DNA of 64,000 nucleotides. Origin: Gyromitra esculenta. Taxonomy: Eukaryota; Ascomycota; Pezizomycetes; Pezizales; Discinaceae. Both the position numbers and the translations under genes were made by a program. Numbering within the stretch: the stretch's first letter is position 1; every line of letters starts with the position of its first letter. Below the pieces are notes generated by a model, which saw nothing but the letters and a program-made list of their open reading frames with translations, did no database searches and was not told the DNA's origin. This document shows positions 25,010 to 38,040 of this stretch, one piece after another. Location of the stretch: the NCBI GenBank assembly GCA_038503075.1, contig JBCAML010000006.1, positions 1,860,001 to 1,924,000 of the forward strand, in the 5' to 3' direction.

Positions 25010-27812
25010 CTGTGAGGACATTAGAAATAGGTTTGACTGATTTTGGGGGAAGTAAACTCGGACGGAAGTTTGTTTTTTTTGCCTTTTTTAAAATTTCTTT
25101 TAATACTTGCGGGTGGTGTTTGGGGTGGTTGAATTCCTCATTGACTCTCTGGTAGGGCTCAGTTGGTTAACAAACCCTGACGCTCCCCTACTCTCTGCAT
25201 TTTGCTTCGTATCTCTTAAAGTCGGCTTTCTCTTTTTGTTTATCCCCCCGAGTTTCAAGTATAGCATTTTTCTCTCTTTCCCTTTGTTTTGCTCTATCTC
25301 TCTCTAGCGACTGCTTTTGGTGGCTCTTTTTTCTTTTGCTTTTTTTGTTCTATGGGTTGGAGTTGAGCGTAGCATTTTTCCTGTGCATTGTTTTTTTTAG
25401 GTGCTTTATTTTCCTAATATTATCGGGGTGTGGGTGCTATGGGTGATACGAGTTTCGTTCTGTTGTAAGACGGGGTCTCGAGTGAAGCTCGGAGAACTGG
25501 GGAGGATGGGAGGCTATGTTTTGTACCTGCGGTGATCAGTGCCTGCATGAATATAAGGCGCGATATGGGGAGACTGGCTGTACTGAACTTGGATTGGATT
25601 TTGGCGCGATGTTTATTTCTTATTCCCCCCCCCAGCTTACCATACACACTCTCCCTCTAAAAAGAGTCTCGCTCACTCTCCCCCAAAAATCACTCTCGTT
25701 TGGTCTTTTTTTTTTGCTTTTTTATTTTATTTATACCTTTTTTCTTGCTGTCATTCATGGACGGAACCTGTTTTTGTAAGTGCTTCTTTAGAGTTGAGAT
25801 ACCCCTCCCCGGGAAGAGGGAGGGATGTGTAAACAGTTGAGAAAGTGGACTAGGGGAAAAACTTAATTGAAGTGCTGGTTTGGGGGGTATTTGGTGCGAA
25901 CAAAAAGGTCCCGCCACTTGCTTAAACGAAAAAAAAAAAAAAAGAGCACCAGTCACCAGTACTTATGGGGTTCATATATCTAAAGCGGGATCCCATGCGT
26001 GATTAACGTTTGGGCCTCCTTCTCATCATTACGTCAGGGTTAATCTTGTTGCTATCTGTTTATCTGCTACGCATTAATTTGTTTTACGAAAAAAAAAAAA
26101 AAACAAGGATAGAGAGGGGGGGAGGTGGGCGGGGCGTTTCTATCTGGCCAAACAGATTGTTTATTATTAGATATGGCGATGATAGTCGTTGAACGCACGG
26201 ACTATCTGTGATATAGGGTTAGATATAGGCTCGTTCCACTCACATACTGCCTTGGCTGGTTGCTGCGTACTGTGGGGGCGTCATGATAGGAGGAGGCCTG
26301 TAGTGAAGCAATTGCGCAAGGGAGTCATCAGTCATGATTCGTGGTGCTGAGCTATCCCATGATTGGGAATGCTGTACAGCGTATTTTCTGTACTGGGAAA
26401 TTAACACTAGGGGGTTAGCGTTTCTGAAAGTGGTCGAGGGTGGGGATCTTGCTTCCCTTTCCCCTCTCCCTAAGGCTAAGGGAGATGGAAAAGGACTGAC
26501 TAAGGCGAGTATGATACATACGTTTATCAGGAGCTCTATGGGTTAATTTTGTATGACCTAGGAATAATATGCATCTACTTGCTGGAGTAAGCATCATTGG
26601 AAGGGGACGAGTTGGTTCCAACGACGAGTCATCGGCCATGATCCATAGTGCCAAGCCTCGAGAGTAACTTATCCGTCATATATACATGTAGTATACTAAA
26701 GCAATTGGGGAGAAACGTTAGAACGATGTCCGGGTATTTTAGGCCATTCCGTGTCTCCGACTTTGCTTTTCGCTCTATGATACGCTGAAACCTTTGTTTT
26801 CAATGCCTCGTAATGGTTGGGGATAGTATTTCAATAGAGTATTGAGCTGTGATAGGGAATTAGAGGATACAATTGGTTAAGCCAAGATAATCGGATGGGC
26901 TTAAATGAATGCAGAATAAGATACGGGAGGAATTGTAATAAGGAAGAGTGATCAAAAGTCGATGTGGATCACCCCGTCATATAATAAGGGCGACGGTGAA
27001 AGAGGATACGTTGGAGTTCTGCATATCAAAAAATACGATGCGAGATCTAGGCTTGGATATGGGGTGGAGGGACAGAAAAGTGTTGGATATATGGTATATA
27101 TCCATAGGCTTCCTAGTGTCTCATTTGGTACGTCACTGCTCGGGATACCGAAGACGTTCGGTATAGTCTATACTGCTAAAGGGGGTTGCTCGGGCCGATC
27201 TATTCGGCGCCCAAAGAGCCCCCATAAACCTGTTTATATATGACTCCATAGGGAGTATATATATGGAGCTCTCCTCCCGTTCGTCTATTTTGTTTCCTCT
27301 TCTCTAGTTTACTGGACAGTCAATATATCAGATCTATTCATTATTTCAATAAAAGGTGATAAAGCACTGGCGAGTGACAAGTTATGTCCAGCAAAGTGTC
27401 CTGCTGTCATATCCCTGCTTTCAACTACGATAAAACAAGGCCGGTTCGCGAGAAGCCGTAAAAGACTCACGTCCTACTAATGGGTCTACAGTTCATGATG
27501 GCTACATGTACTATCCAAGACCTATATCTAATTAAGCTAACTAAAAGTTCAGATAAACACGGAAGTACAAAAATGAACCAACTCCCACTGCGGCCAGCCC
27601 CTCAATCCGGGAAACTTCTTGAAAGAAAAAGAAAAAGAAAAAGCCCGCTACAATCAAGGGAAAAAGTTGTACTAAAATTGATAACGCAAACCACCGAAAG
27701 AAGCGAAAGAAACTCTACTTATGTACTCGTCCGTGGGCGCTTCTAACCCCCATCCATCAACCTACACCACAGTCAATCCCGTTACCTCGAAAAAATCTCT
27801 TGTAAGGCCAAC
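25010..27812. other. Intergenic region with T-rich runs
   Basis: No gene is supported. It has many T homopolymers, two A14-A15 runs (near 25928 and 26088) and several short open frames with biased composition (25107-25307, 25516-25779, 26962-27243). The first part is presumably the 3' UTR of the RhoGAP gene. A TACATGTAG motif is near 26684. Confidence 0.5.
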
Positions 27813-28748
27813 CTACCCCTCCCTAAGTACTTCTACCCTTGATCCTTTTGTATTCTCTTCTAATAGATCCACGTCTTCCGCGGCTGTTAGCGGCCTTCCA
27901 ACTGTAATCCCTTCTGTGCTTCGCTCCATCCTGTCCCCGTCCATAGCATCCCCTGTAGTCTTACTTGCTTTTTTGCTAGCGTCTTTTTCCGCATCAGCCT
28001 CCGCACACCCGCATTTATAGGCCTCTGTTACACTTCCACAGTCGAACTCGGGTTTCTTTAATCGCTCGTTAACAAGATTGTGGATGTGGCAGCCCCATTG
28101 GGAGGCAGCGTCGCGGGAGGAGGTTTGTGGTGGAAATTCGGTCAGAAGCTTCTGAAAATGGGTTGCACATTCGCCACTGTTTCTCGAGTCAGCTACGCGA
28201 ACTGAGAAGGTAGGAGAAATAGTATGAGGATAAAGTACCAGGGGTAGAGACGAGCGAATAGCAGTAGGTAGGTGTGAAGTGCTTGTCGTTCGTCAGGTGT
28301 TGGCTTCTTCGGAAAGCGGGCAAGTGTTGTATGTAGTAACTTCCAGGACGCCCGACCTAGCTCTGCTCTGTGTATGTCCGTCAGTGCCGGTCCCGATCTA
28401 TTCGTTTGACTCGACTTTTCGGAAATTTGTGCCGCAGGCTGCAAAGGAGAGGATACGCTACTTTATTGTCTCATTCCCCAGCTTCGGCATGATCGTGTTC
28501 CCATGTAACAATTCCTCCGATATCTTTTTCCCTGCCAGCCCCATTTCCGGGGCGACAGAGTCCGGAGCTATTGCAAACCCCCCTTCATCCACCTTTTTCA
28601 ATGCCATTGTTGCTTCCTTCGTTGTTATGGATGACGGCGTAGAGTATGTCGATTTTTTCGTAGAACTGGACCCAGGAAGAAGGATATAAGAGAAGAAGAT
28701 GACCAGCGCCACCGCGGTCGCGATAAGGGTGAATCTACTTCGAGCCAT
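27813..28748 (-). CDS. ERV2: Erv2-like FAD-linked sulfhydryl oxidase of the secretory pathway
   Basis: Oxidises thiols with O2 through FAD to supply disulfides in the ER. Exons 28462-28748, 28239-28367 and 27813-28176 give 259 aa. The N-terminus has a signal-anchor helix (FTLIATAVALVIFFSYILL) followed by a Ser/Thr-rich stem, which separates it from mitochondrial Erv1. The ERV/ALR domain begins ELGRASWKLLHTTLARFP. The redox motif C139-G-E-C142 is rebuilt across an intron (CP..CGECATHFQ). The FAD-binding WGCHIHNLVNERLKKPEFDC block follows, with the H-x-x-H-N pattern. The tail carries CGC and a low-complexity end of about 60 residues, longer than the catalytic core needs. It is divergently transcribed from the aminotransferase gene. 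Confidence 0.9.
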
Positions 28749-29688
28749 GGTTGCCTGATGCTAGCTAACTGAGAATGCCAGCTGGTCGAGCTTGTTTGCA
28801 AGACTGGTTATGTTGTAGGTGCTCTAGTAAGCCAGAACTCGGTTAAACATGGTGTGGATCACTCAGGAGATTTTGGACCCATTGGAACGGGCGCCGGGAT
28901 GATCGGTTTACCGCGCCGCCTAGAATTCCATTTCCGGCCGTCTTGGAGTCTTGGAGGAGAATTCCTAGCGATTAGCGACCAGATAGGCGCGATTATTGGC
29001 GTCACATCTAAACCCTAACCCTCTACTCCTCCACATTCGTATCTGTGTGGACCACTAGTTATAAATCTCAGCCAAGCCTAGCTCCCGAGAGAAAGTTAAA
29101 GAAAATTAATGGGTCTCTAAATTGAGTCCGATCCTAGACACCGGAGATACCTGGGTTCTCCCGGTGTCAACGGCTGCGACTATCCATGGCAGCATCTCGC
29201 GACTTCAACTTTTTTGTCATGCGGGCAATAATACCTATTACCCTAAAGCAAGCCGCGTTGTGATCATAATTATATGAACTCAATACTTGCCGCTGTTGCA
29301 TAAGCACATTAGCTGCAGATTTACGCATAACATAGTAAGATTGGTCGGCTGGAGTAGGAAGTGCAAAAAATTTTCAACCAAGTATTAGCCTATGAAACAC
29401 AGGATCGTCAACTATAAAAGAAAGGGTCACAAACGAAACGGAAACCAATCTTTCCAGAGTACGCAAGTAAAATATATACCGGCAAAACACTCACCCAGAA
29501 GAGCCAAGACATACACATCTGGAACTTGCCGTGTCTCTGCCCCACCCCGCATTCCATATCCGTTCCTGCAGCCCTAAATATTCATCCCTCATTCAAAGCC
29601 CCGCACTCCCTTAGCGAAACATCGTGAATTCCAAGAAGAACAGTCGCAGGAGAAATTTATTTCAGTGAAGAATAGTTAATCAAACACT
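28749..29688. promoter_or_regulatory. Divergent promoter region between the Erv2-like and BCAT genes
   Basis: About 0.9 kb shared by two divergent genes. It contains two CCCTAA units near 29010 and a strong inverted repeat at 29137-29168. A shadow frame at 29392-29577 is not credible. Confidence 0.5.
29137..29168. promoter_or_regulatory. 12-bp inverted repeat (GACACCGG-GA / TCTCCCGGTGTC)
   Basis: The arms GACACCGGAGA and TCTCCCGGTGTC are complementary except for one unpaired base and enclose a 9-nt loop. It lies about 540 bp upstream of the BCAT ATG. CCGG half-sites in inverted orientation recall Zn2Cys6 operators, but the 16-bp spacing does not match the known Leu3 site (CCGGNNCCGG). Function is unknown. 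Confidence 0.4.
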
Positions 29689-31009
29689 ATGGTCTTTCCA
29701 CCTCCACCAACAGGCTCAATTGGTGTGTCGCTGCATTTTCTTCCTCATGGTGGATTTGGCTAACTTATTGTAATTAGATTGGAGCGACATTGGTTTTAAA
29801 GTTCGTGAAGTCAATGGCCATATCGAATCGCGCTACAGCATCCACACCGGCACCTGGACTACGCCACAATTTGTCTCTTCACCCTTCCTCTCCATCCATG
29901 GCCTCGCCCCAGGCCTCAACTACGGACAGCAATGCTATGAAGGTCTCAAAGCTTTCCGTGGGCCAGATGATGCCTCAATCCACCTTTTTCGCCCCGAACT
30001 GAACGCACGTAGGATGCAACACAGCGCATCTTTCATTGCGATGCCAGCGCCGTCCGAAAAGCTGTTCTTAGAGGCTGTGAATATGGCGGTTGCATTGAAT
30101 GCTGAATTTGTGCCGCCTCATGCGACCGGTGCGAGCATGTATGTTCGCCCGTTGTTGTTTGGGAGCTGTGCGCAGCTGGGACTGAATCCACCAGATGAGT
30201 ATACATTTGCTGTATGTTCTGCTCCGGCCTGCTAAACCTAATTCCTCCATCTTATGCAGGTTCTCTAATAATCATTCGTAAATTAGGTTTACGTCCTTCC
30301 AGTCGGTGTCTACCATGGTGTTCACCCTGTTGCCTGCCTTATCCTCGAAGACTTCGACCGTGCTGCACCCAATGGTACTGGCTCCGCCAAAGTTGGTGGT
30401 AATTACGCTCCCGTGCTTGTCCACTCAGAGGCTGCAAGAAAGGGTGGCTTCGGCATAACGCTCCACCTCGATTCACAGACACGCACCCACATTGATGAGT
30501 TCTCGACTTCTGGTTTTATCGGAATTAAGAAAGGGGAAACCCCAGAGGAAACCAAACTAGTAGTACCAGATAGCAAGAGCGTGATCCGCTCCGTGACGAG
30601 TCAAAGTGTACAGGAAATTGCCGCAAGCTGGGGATGGTCCGTAGAGGTTCGGCCGGTAAGTTTGTTTTATTCCCACCCTATTGTGACTAAGTGACCTAGC
30701 AGCTAATTTTCTAGTAAGGTCCCACTGATCGAACTCTCAACCTTCACTGAAGTTATGGCTGCAGGCACTGCCGCGGCTCTAGTGCCTATCAAGAGTATTT
30801 CAATGAAGTCAAACGGGCTTAATATTAATTACTGCAGCGACGAACCTGGCGATGGTGTCATCAATCTCCTTACAACATTGAAGGGAATTCAGACAGGAAA
30901 GCTTCCAGACGTTTTTGGCTGGCTGACAGAGGTTGTTCCGTTAGCCGATACAGGCGTCGAAGGACATCGGAATGGCACGAGCGAGGAGAGTATTAGCCAA
31001 GCCCCCTAA
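29689..31009 (+). CDS. Branched-chain amino acid aminotransferase (class IV, PLP-dependent)
   Basis: Transfers the amino group between Leu/Ile/Val and 2-oxoglutarate using PLP. Exons 29689-29722, 29778-30211, 30287-30655 and 30719-31009 join in phase to 375 aa. Recognisable blocks are YGQQCYEGLKAFRGPDD, HLFRPELNARRMQHSA, YVRPLLFGS, the PLP lysine K191 in GSAKVGGNYAP, DEFSTSGFIGI and the VMAAGTAAALVPI turn that binds the PLP phosphate. The very short first exon (MVFPPPPTGSI) carries no mitochondrial presequence, suggesting a cytosolic enzyme. The family also includes aminotransferases of the ToxF type from secondary-metabolite clusters, but no such cluster surrounds it here, so a general metabolic role is more likely. 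Confidence 0.9.
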
Positions 31010-32276
31010 AAGCTAGTTTTCGTAAATAGAAACAAGATTTTTTTCCAGGGTTAAGGGGGTTTTTAGAGTAGGTTCAACTCAAAACAACAGAGTTGTGTGG
31101 AATAAAAAGCATTTTTTTTGCGCCCAAAGCTTGGGCCCTTGTGGATGTGTGAAACTTACCTTTTAGTAAAGCTGGCTTCCACTTTTCGATGCATCGCAAA
31201 AATCTCATGGCATTGTGTAAGACAGATGGCGGATATGGTGAGCATAGCAGAATGGCCAAGTTGACATACCAGCGTCACTATAAATTATCTCCTAGTTTGT
31301 GAAATCAATACTTAGACAGCGAATCATCCTAGAGTAAAGCTGTCTATCAGGTTGAGTAATGAGTGGTGAAACGTCTTACACTGACCATCCATCTACTCAC
31401 CATAGACGGTGATCCCATATCTTCGTTACCCTAGCAGTTGATCTTAAGCTATTCATATGGGGTATCTTGTCTGTAAGAAGTCTTTGTTCTAGTAAAATTA
31501 GAATAGTGAGAGATTTGGAAAGGATAAGACTTTCTGCTGATTAGAAGCCAGAAATCGAGGCAGACGACATCAAGACTTGGCTAATGAAAGTGGAAAACAG
31601 CGATCAATAGGTAAAGGAATATTAAAGCGACTGAAGTAATAAAGAGGGCTGATGAAGAATAGTTGGTCAGGGGAGGACAAAAAGAGAATAAATAGGAAGA
31701 AAGCTTGCGAGTGATCACCAAAGGAGGAGATCACGAGTCATCAGATGTCCATAATAACCAATTAAACTTCGCAGAATAGGCGTATGTTAAATCGCCAAGC
31801 TTTCGAGGATGCTCAGAGATCCTAGAACGTACCTCAGCATCATAAATATGCGCTACAAACCACTGATTACCACAAGTGATAGCGACCTCGAGTGACGGTG
31901 GATGACCTTGATTTGATTTAACTCCCGACGAAAAATGGCAAATTCTATTCGGGAAAAAAATGAACTTGATTCTGGCATCCACTACTCTTATAAATATAAA
32001 TTCGATGTAGTATATAAAATCATGTAATTCTTATGCAAACTAAAAGACAGAAATTAGAACAAGGAAAAATAGCAGAGAAACCAGTGGGATTAGAAATACA
32101 AAAATAATTACAAAGGAATATCTCTTGAACCTCCCAAACCATTCGAGAAGTGTAAATAACTACTGTTGAGGAAATACTCAGCTACCTACATATCTCACGC
32201 AGACAATTTGCGAGGTAAATATCGACTGACAATTAGGCTTACGACATCATAATCATGAGGAATTGGACAAACATAC
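31010..32276. other. Intergenic region between the BCAT and F-box genes
   Basis: AT-rich sequence with one open frame of 83 codons (31731-31982, minus) that has no domain I know and no splice support. I call no feature. Confidence 0.5.
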
Positions 32277-33676
32277 CTACTTTCGTCTGATAAATTTGCG
32301 AACACGCTGGCGCTGGCGGCGCTCGACATCCACCCAGAGCCAAGGCGCATCAAGAAGATTCGGGCAGCGCCAGAACTTCTCTATCCTTTCGATGCACCTT
32401 GAACCGATAAGAGCCCATCCTTTCAGAGTAACATTCTGCAAGTGCAGGCTTTCGACTTCTCTAGAGTCTTCCTGGCATAGGTCTGTCGCACACTTGAACA
32501 AGTCTAGGCTTTTCTTCAAGGATGCATGACTTTCGTCCGAGAAAGAGAGTTCGCGAAGCCGTGGAGCGTTTGCGATGAGGCCGATGAAATATTTAGAAAT
32601 TTGCTCTTCGCTCACTCCTGCATGTACATTTTTAGAATCGGCATGGTAGGTGATCTTGGCTGACTGCAGCATTGATAGAGGTGAAAATGTGTTCGTATCC
32701 TTGTTTTCACATGATGCTGTCATACCGAGCTCAAGAATTTCGAGTTTGGGAAAGAAAGTCCCGAGCTGTATCATCACAAGCAAAGAAGTCACCCAAAAAG
32801 GTATGACTAACGTCTTTAGGCGGCTGTGGCCTTCTAGACATGCATCCGAGGTCAAGTTTGTGTCTACCACCGGATTGGAAAGCTGCTCGAACACACTTTC
32901 ATCAACTTCCAAATGGGGTATTCCTCGAGATTGCCTACCCCCGATCCGGATGTGTAGGAGGTTTGGCATCGAAGCCAGGAGAGTGCCAACCCCCTCTGGC
33001 GACAAATAGAAGGAGGATTCATGACAACCCGTCAATGAAAAGTTGGTGATTTGTGATAAATTGATTTGATTCTTCCTGGTTTGTTTACACAAATGAACAA
33101 TAATGGAGTTCAGAAGTGGCCAAGCACCAATCATGGAGAGCGAGGTGAGGGCGTGTTTCTGCAATTGGAGCCGTTTGATAATCCCGATAACGCTGCCGGT
33201 TGTGCACTATCTTGATAAGTAAAAAGCAAGTTTTAGAACAAAAGCAATATGATGGCTCACGTATGACATATCTATACTCAGTTCCTTGACATTGCCTTTC
33301 GGAATCAAAGGTTCTATGAATGGGCATCCTGATAATGGAGTCGGTTGAATCATGTAAGCTAAAGTTGGACCCACGATAGCTCTGTCGACTTCAACCGTTT
33401 TCCATAGCGATCCTTCATGAACAAGCCCTTGAAAACTCTTCGAAACAAGTAATGTAGTTTTCAGTCGTTGGTGAAACGGGATATGCTTGAAAACTTCAAT
33501 GATCACTTTTCTAATCGATTAGCCTTGTCTGTTTCTGAAATAAGGGAGAGACAGTTACACTCAGTGGGGAGCTTCCCAAGGTCACCCATCCCATTTCTAT
33601 CTACGATTCCCGAAAGCGCGCCCGGAGAACTGCATTGTACCTTCTTTGGTTTCCAATGTTCGCGGAAATAGGCCAT
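32277..33676 (-). CDS. F-box protein with leucine-rich-like C-terminal region
   Basis: Probably a substrate adaptor of an SCF ubiquitin ligase. Exons 33561-33676, 33261-33510 and 32277-33206 give 431 aa; the intron at 33511-33560 splits the F-box. Residues 34-75 read LGKLPTE..VIIEVFKHIPFHQRLKTTLLVSKSFQGLVHEGSLWKTVEV, a clear F-box with its LP and downstream W. The rest has irregular leucine-rich segments (MPNLLHIRIGG, FFPKLEILELGM, APRLRELSFSD, VESLHLQNVTL) of the kind seen in fungal F-box/LRR proteins, and a very basic end (ERRQRQRVRKFIRRK). A donor-like GTATGT follows the stop, so an alternative 3' exon is possible. The substrate cannot be inferred. Confidence 0.75.
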
Positions 33677-35933
33677 TGCGAACAAGCGAAAGAGTAAGCG
33701 AACTACGGAGAGGGATTCGGATGTAGTGACGTGTGAAGAATTTTGGCAATACTCGCGACGTCGACACAAGGGCCGAGTTGTGGAGGATTATCCCGGGTAA
33801 TAAAGGGATCTTAAGAATGATGGGAAGAAAACTGGTTGCTGAAAATTGGATCGAAACGAGCAGAGGGTCCCGCAAAGAAAAGGTGCTCGATCCATAGAAG
33901 GCCAAGGATTCCCGTTGGATTCAAAATCAACCAAAGGGGCCGGACACAACTAAAAATTTAAAATCTTGGAGCGATTCTAGCCGTACAAATTGGCGCATAG
34001 CGATATGCATCAGCGTTCAGCTAGTAATGATCTGGGATTTTTTAAATGTCTAGATCTCTAAAATATCACAAAGTTCTTATCCCCTATTCAATATTGCACG
34101 GTGTTAGGAACTCCAATCACCATCCAGCAGCCCTTTCAAGCTATACAATATCTTTATTATCTGTAGTTTATCCACATAATAAGTTATGGTTTAACGAGTG
34201 AGATACTATGAAGTCAAATCCTTCCTATTTCCTCTGCTGTTAATATATGCGATCATCGTTTATTCAATGCTATTTATTTAATATATACGTACCTACTCGT
34301 TCTACCAGATCTAGCTAGAGCCATAATTATAACGTTCAGTTACTAAAATATATAATGTATCACCATAAAAGTAGCACCCTAAGGCCTAAAATACTATGTC
34401 CGAAAACCCCTAACATTGGTACAACCTTGAAAACGCTGTAGGTCAAGTTAGCGCATTCGATAAACATTTCTATGTGGCCGAGTGATATCTCATGGTATGA
34501 TACCAAGGGTTGACGTTTGTATAAGTAAATAAAAAGGAGAGAGCAACCGATTGCAGTTCCTAGTTGTATATTTAATTAAATTATACTTTTTTATGGAAAA
34601 AATATATATAGTTGAACTCTGCTACATTGGCAAAGTTGTGAACAACTACCCACAAAAGCCAAAGCGCAGACAAAAAGTAACGTAAAATAAAGAGTATAGG
34701 ACTGTCTACGTTAACTGGATATATAAACTCACGCACACCTAAATAGAACTATCTAATCTGCTCATGAGAGGGTGCTGCTAGATTAGGAAAACGAGTGAGT
34801 TACTTCAATTTGTGATAAGCAACCGTACGTATACGGGAGTCCGCGGGGATACATGTAGTAATACGTATTAGTGATGATTGTGCGACAACGAATAGTTGCC
34901 AGGAGTTGCACAAAACTCCTGGTGGCTAGCGCTACATCTAAAGAGTGTGCTACCGGCCTACTAGCGAGAAAATAATTATGTTGAGTTCAAGAAAAGCAAT
35001 AGAAAATTCCCTCAAGAAAGGATGCCTTCCACCCAGGCATCCATTCACAGAGCTAAAGACAACGAGCTACAATGAATTAGTAGTACTTATGCTCTACCAT
35101 AAGTACCTAAGAATGCCTTTTAGCGACGGTGTCTTTTAATTCGTTCCACAGCAACGCTTCACGTTTTATTTGGCTAAAATCATACCCTTGTTTTCAGGTA
35201 CTTATAATATATAGCACAGGTATAAGGTATATAGATTCATGGAATAATATCCTCCAAATATTTCCGCGCGATTACATAGCATATATAGCACGAGAATCCG
35301 AGTCACTGTTGACTACTACTTGCATGAACTGATTAACATTATCTCTCTAGCTAGCTATATTACTAGCGCTTTTATTCTAGGGATCTAATTCGGGAGTCTT
35401 CAGTTTGGGCAATGAACAGTTCGCTGAAAGATACATACATGTATACATATGTAGCTCATGTAACACTACTATATACATATATCTCCACTCTCACAGACCA
35501 CTTTAGGGTCCGACCGAGTTAAAGACAGATTATACCATAACTAAAACAATAAGTTCAATATCTACTTCATTTCATCTCTAGAAAGAATCCATGGAGCCAC
35601 TTCAGCCTCCGGAAACCCCCATGTTTCCCATTTCATCCACCCAACCGTCTTCCGTCTCCACCAGTCCTCCTAGTTAACTTTAGGACAGACAATAGAACAC
35701 AGTATACATACATGCTATATACATAGGCTGCAGTCGAAAACTCTACTTGTATTTTACATCAAATTCGGCACCATCTACTGGCTCTGTGCATACCTTTTAG
35801 TTAATTGATTTTTATCGATATCCAATCATTCGAATTTCGGTAAACAAGATATTATACCGCCATTAAGTCATAGGTACCAAATATATACACCAACTTCTAA
35901 AAACGAGAAAAATAAAGGATTAAGATCAGCACT
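33677..35933. other. AT-rich intergenic region
   Basis: Over 2 kb with no supported gene. A TACATGTAG motif lies near 34850 and TATATA-rich tracts occur throughout. Confidence 0.6.
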
Positions 35934-37581
35934 TCAATACTCTGGAAAAGCTCCCCTAGCCCCGCTTCTTGCCCATTCTCTAATTCCTCCCTTAACATCC
36001 CACACCCTTCCTTCCGCTACTCCCGCATCTTTCAAAAGTCTTGTGACAACTTGCGAATCGTTCCCTAGACGGCAAAGAACATAAACTGGTTCGTTTTCGT
36101 TTAGTTTTGATTTTATCAACGATGGGATCTTGTCGATCATCTCTTCTCGGGGTGTAGTAGAGGGGACGGAGGAGGACGGGATATCAAAGATATTTTCGAA
36201 CTCGGAATAAGGAATATCTAAGAACCAATTAACTCATCCTAGCAAAATCTTAAACGGCAGAGGAACGATGGACTTACTCAGACTATCGTGAAGATGGCAA
36301 ATCCCAAATTGAGTTTTATCGCGAACGTCGAGAAGCACGTGGGCTTGTCCCAAGTCGCGAATCTTCTTGTAATCCGCAACACTTACCCTCTCGTCAGGCT
36401 TCAGTAAGCCCACTGGAGCAACGGTCCCACAGAAAGCGATGTAATCCATTCTGCCATCCTCAATAGCATCCCTTGTGATCTTATTTTCTGGAGCATCTGG
36501 CTTTCCACACGCTACACACTTAGCTCGTTTACGCCGAATCTTAAAATGACGGAAGTCAAGCTCTGGATACGCGGAGAATATTGTCATTTTTGTCTCTGTC
36601 ACTGCCGCGGGTACTCCTGGATCCCTGGCGATAACTTTAATGGCCTCTAGCGCCTGTAGCACGCCCATCACACCCACTACCGGCCCTAAAATTCCACCCT
36701 CACCACAGCTAGTTACGCTTACAGCTGGTGGCGGGTGAGGCCAAATGCAACGGTAGCATGGTCCTTTGCCAGGCGGATCATTAAGGACAATAAGCTGGCC
36801 GTCTTTACGGAGGGCAGAAGCAGAGACGACAGGTTTAGAGAGGAGTACAGCAACATCAGAGATAAGATAGCGGAGAGAGGGGTGGTCAGTGCAGTCAAGT
36901 ATGAGGTCGTAGTTCTGGAATATAGTGAGAGCGTTCATGGAGGAGAGTGCAAAAGGGTGAGGGATATATTTTGGGTGGGGGTTCAAGCTACAATCCAGGG
37001 TGCATCAGCGTAATACGCGTAGAAAAGTGAGATACCAGTAAATTAGGGCAATTTTAATACACACTCCTGTAGGTAGCTAATAGCAGACTCGACTTTCGAA
37101 ATACCCACTCTAGAACTCGCATGCAGAATCTGCCTATGAAGGTTCGAACGCTCAACAATGTCATGGTCAATAATCCCAATAGTTCCCACCCCAGCTCCTG
37201 CAAGATAGGCAGCAGCTGGACAGCCCAGACCTCCAGCACCAACAATAAGGACTTTGGCACGTTTTAATCGGAGTTGACCTATCACGGCCACTTAGTCATC
37301 GTTTCAACCAGACAAACCAGCAAGAGTAAAATAAACGAACCATCAAGTCCGATTTCGGGCATGATCATCTGTCTTCCATACCGCTTATATTCACCTAACG
37401 AAAGAAGCGGCTCCTCATTTTCAACATTAATATCCTCTGTTTCTTGGGGAATCCAAGATTCACCGATAACTTCCGAAAGTGAGGCAGCAGACGTAGAACG
37501 AATGTATGCAAGTTCAGACTCGAGTTCTTCGATGCGTCGTTTCAATGCAGCGTTTTCTGATCCAATATCCATGGCCGCCAT
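35934..37581 (-). CDS. uba4: Uba4/MOCS3: adenylyltransferase and sulfurtransferase
   Basis: Activates Urm1 (and MoaD-like molybdopterin synthase subunits) by adenylation and passes sulfur to its C-terminus, for tRNA wobble-uridine thiolation and Moco synthesis. Exons 37341-37581, 37065-37278, 36278-36987 and 35934-36217 join in phase to 482 aa. Residues 9-30 form a short coiled coil. Then come [15 protein letters not shown] and the nucleotide-binding [37 protein letters not shown]. Zinc ligands are CYRC and CVAC. The candidate active cysteine is in AFCGTVAP. The C-terminal rhodanese domain has [24 protein letters not shown] and the persulfide loop VLCRLGNDS, ending GGIREWA. Both catalytic halves appear intact. 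Confidence 0.95.
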
Positions 37582-38040
37582 GTTGAAGCTTGAAGGATGT
37601 AAGATGAATTATTCCGGTTTGCTAGAGAATTAAGGTTAGCGCTTCCGAAGAGTTCCAGTATCAGTTACCCGGCCTCTGATGCTGGCAGCTCTTAATCACT
37701 AATGGTCACTCGGCTCCGAAAAGCCATGCGTTGTTATTATTCGTTCATTCGTTTATTCATTCGGCAAGCAATGCGTTGTTAGCTTCATTTGTTTATTATT
37801 TATTTATTTATTATTTTATTCAGCACATCCAACCCTCAGGTTATGGTGCGCATCGTTAACTTCAGTCCAGGGCTTGTTCTCTGATCTCCAGACTGCTCTT
37901 AATCAACCACACTGATTAGAACCTGATAGCCTACAAGCTTCCCAACTCTTTGCGTTAAATATCTGAGCAAGTTTGATATCTAAAACTCGTGCTATACCAT
38001 ATACATTCTTACAGAATACGTAACATCCTAGAATGCAAGC
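37582..38040. other. Upstream region of uba4
   Basis: It contains a simple TTAT/TTCATT-type repeat tract at about 37735-37825 and no supported gene. Confidence 0.5.

Noticed and set aside
29008..29024. Telomere-like CCCTAA units
   Set aside because: Only two adjacent units occur; this is too short to call an interstitial telomere repeat.
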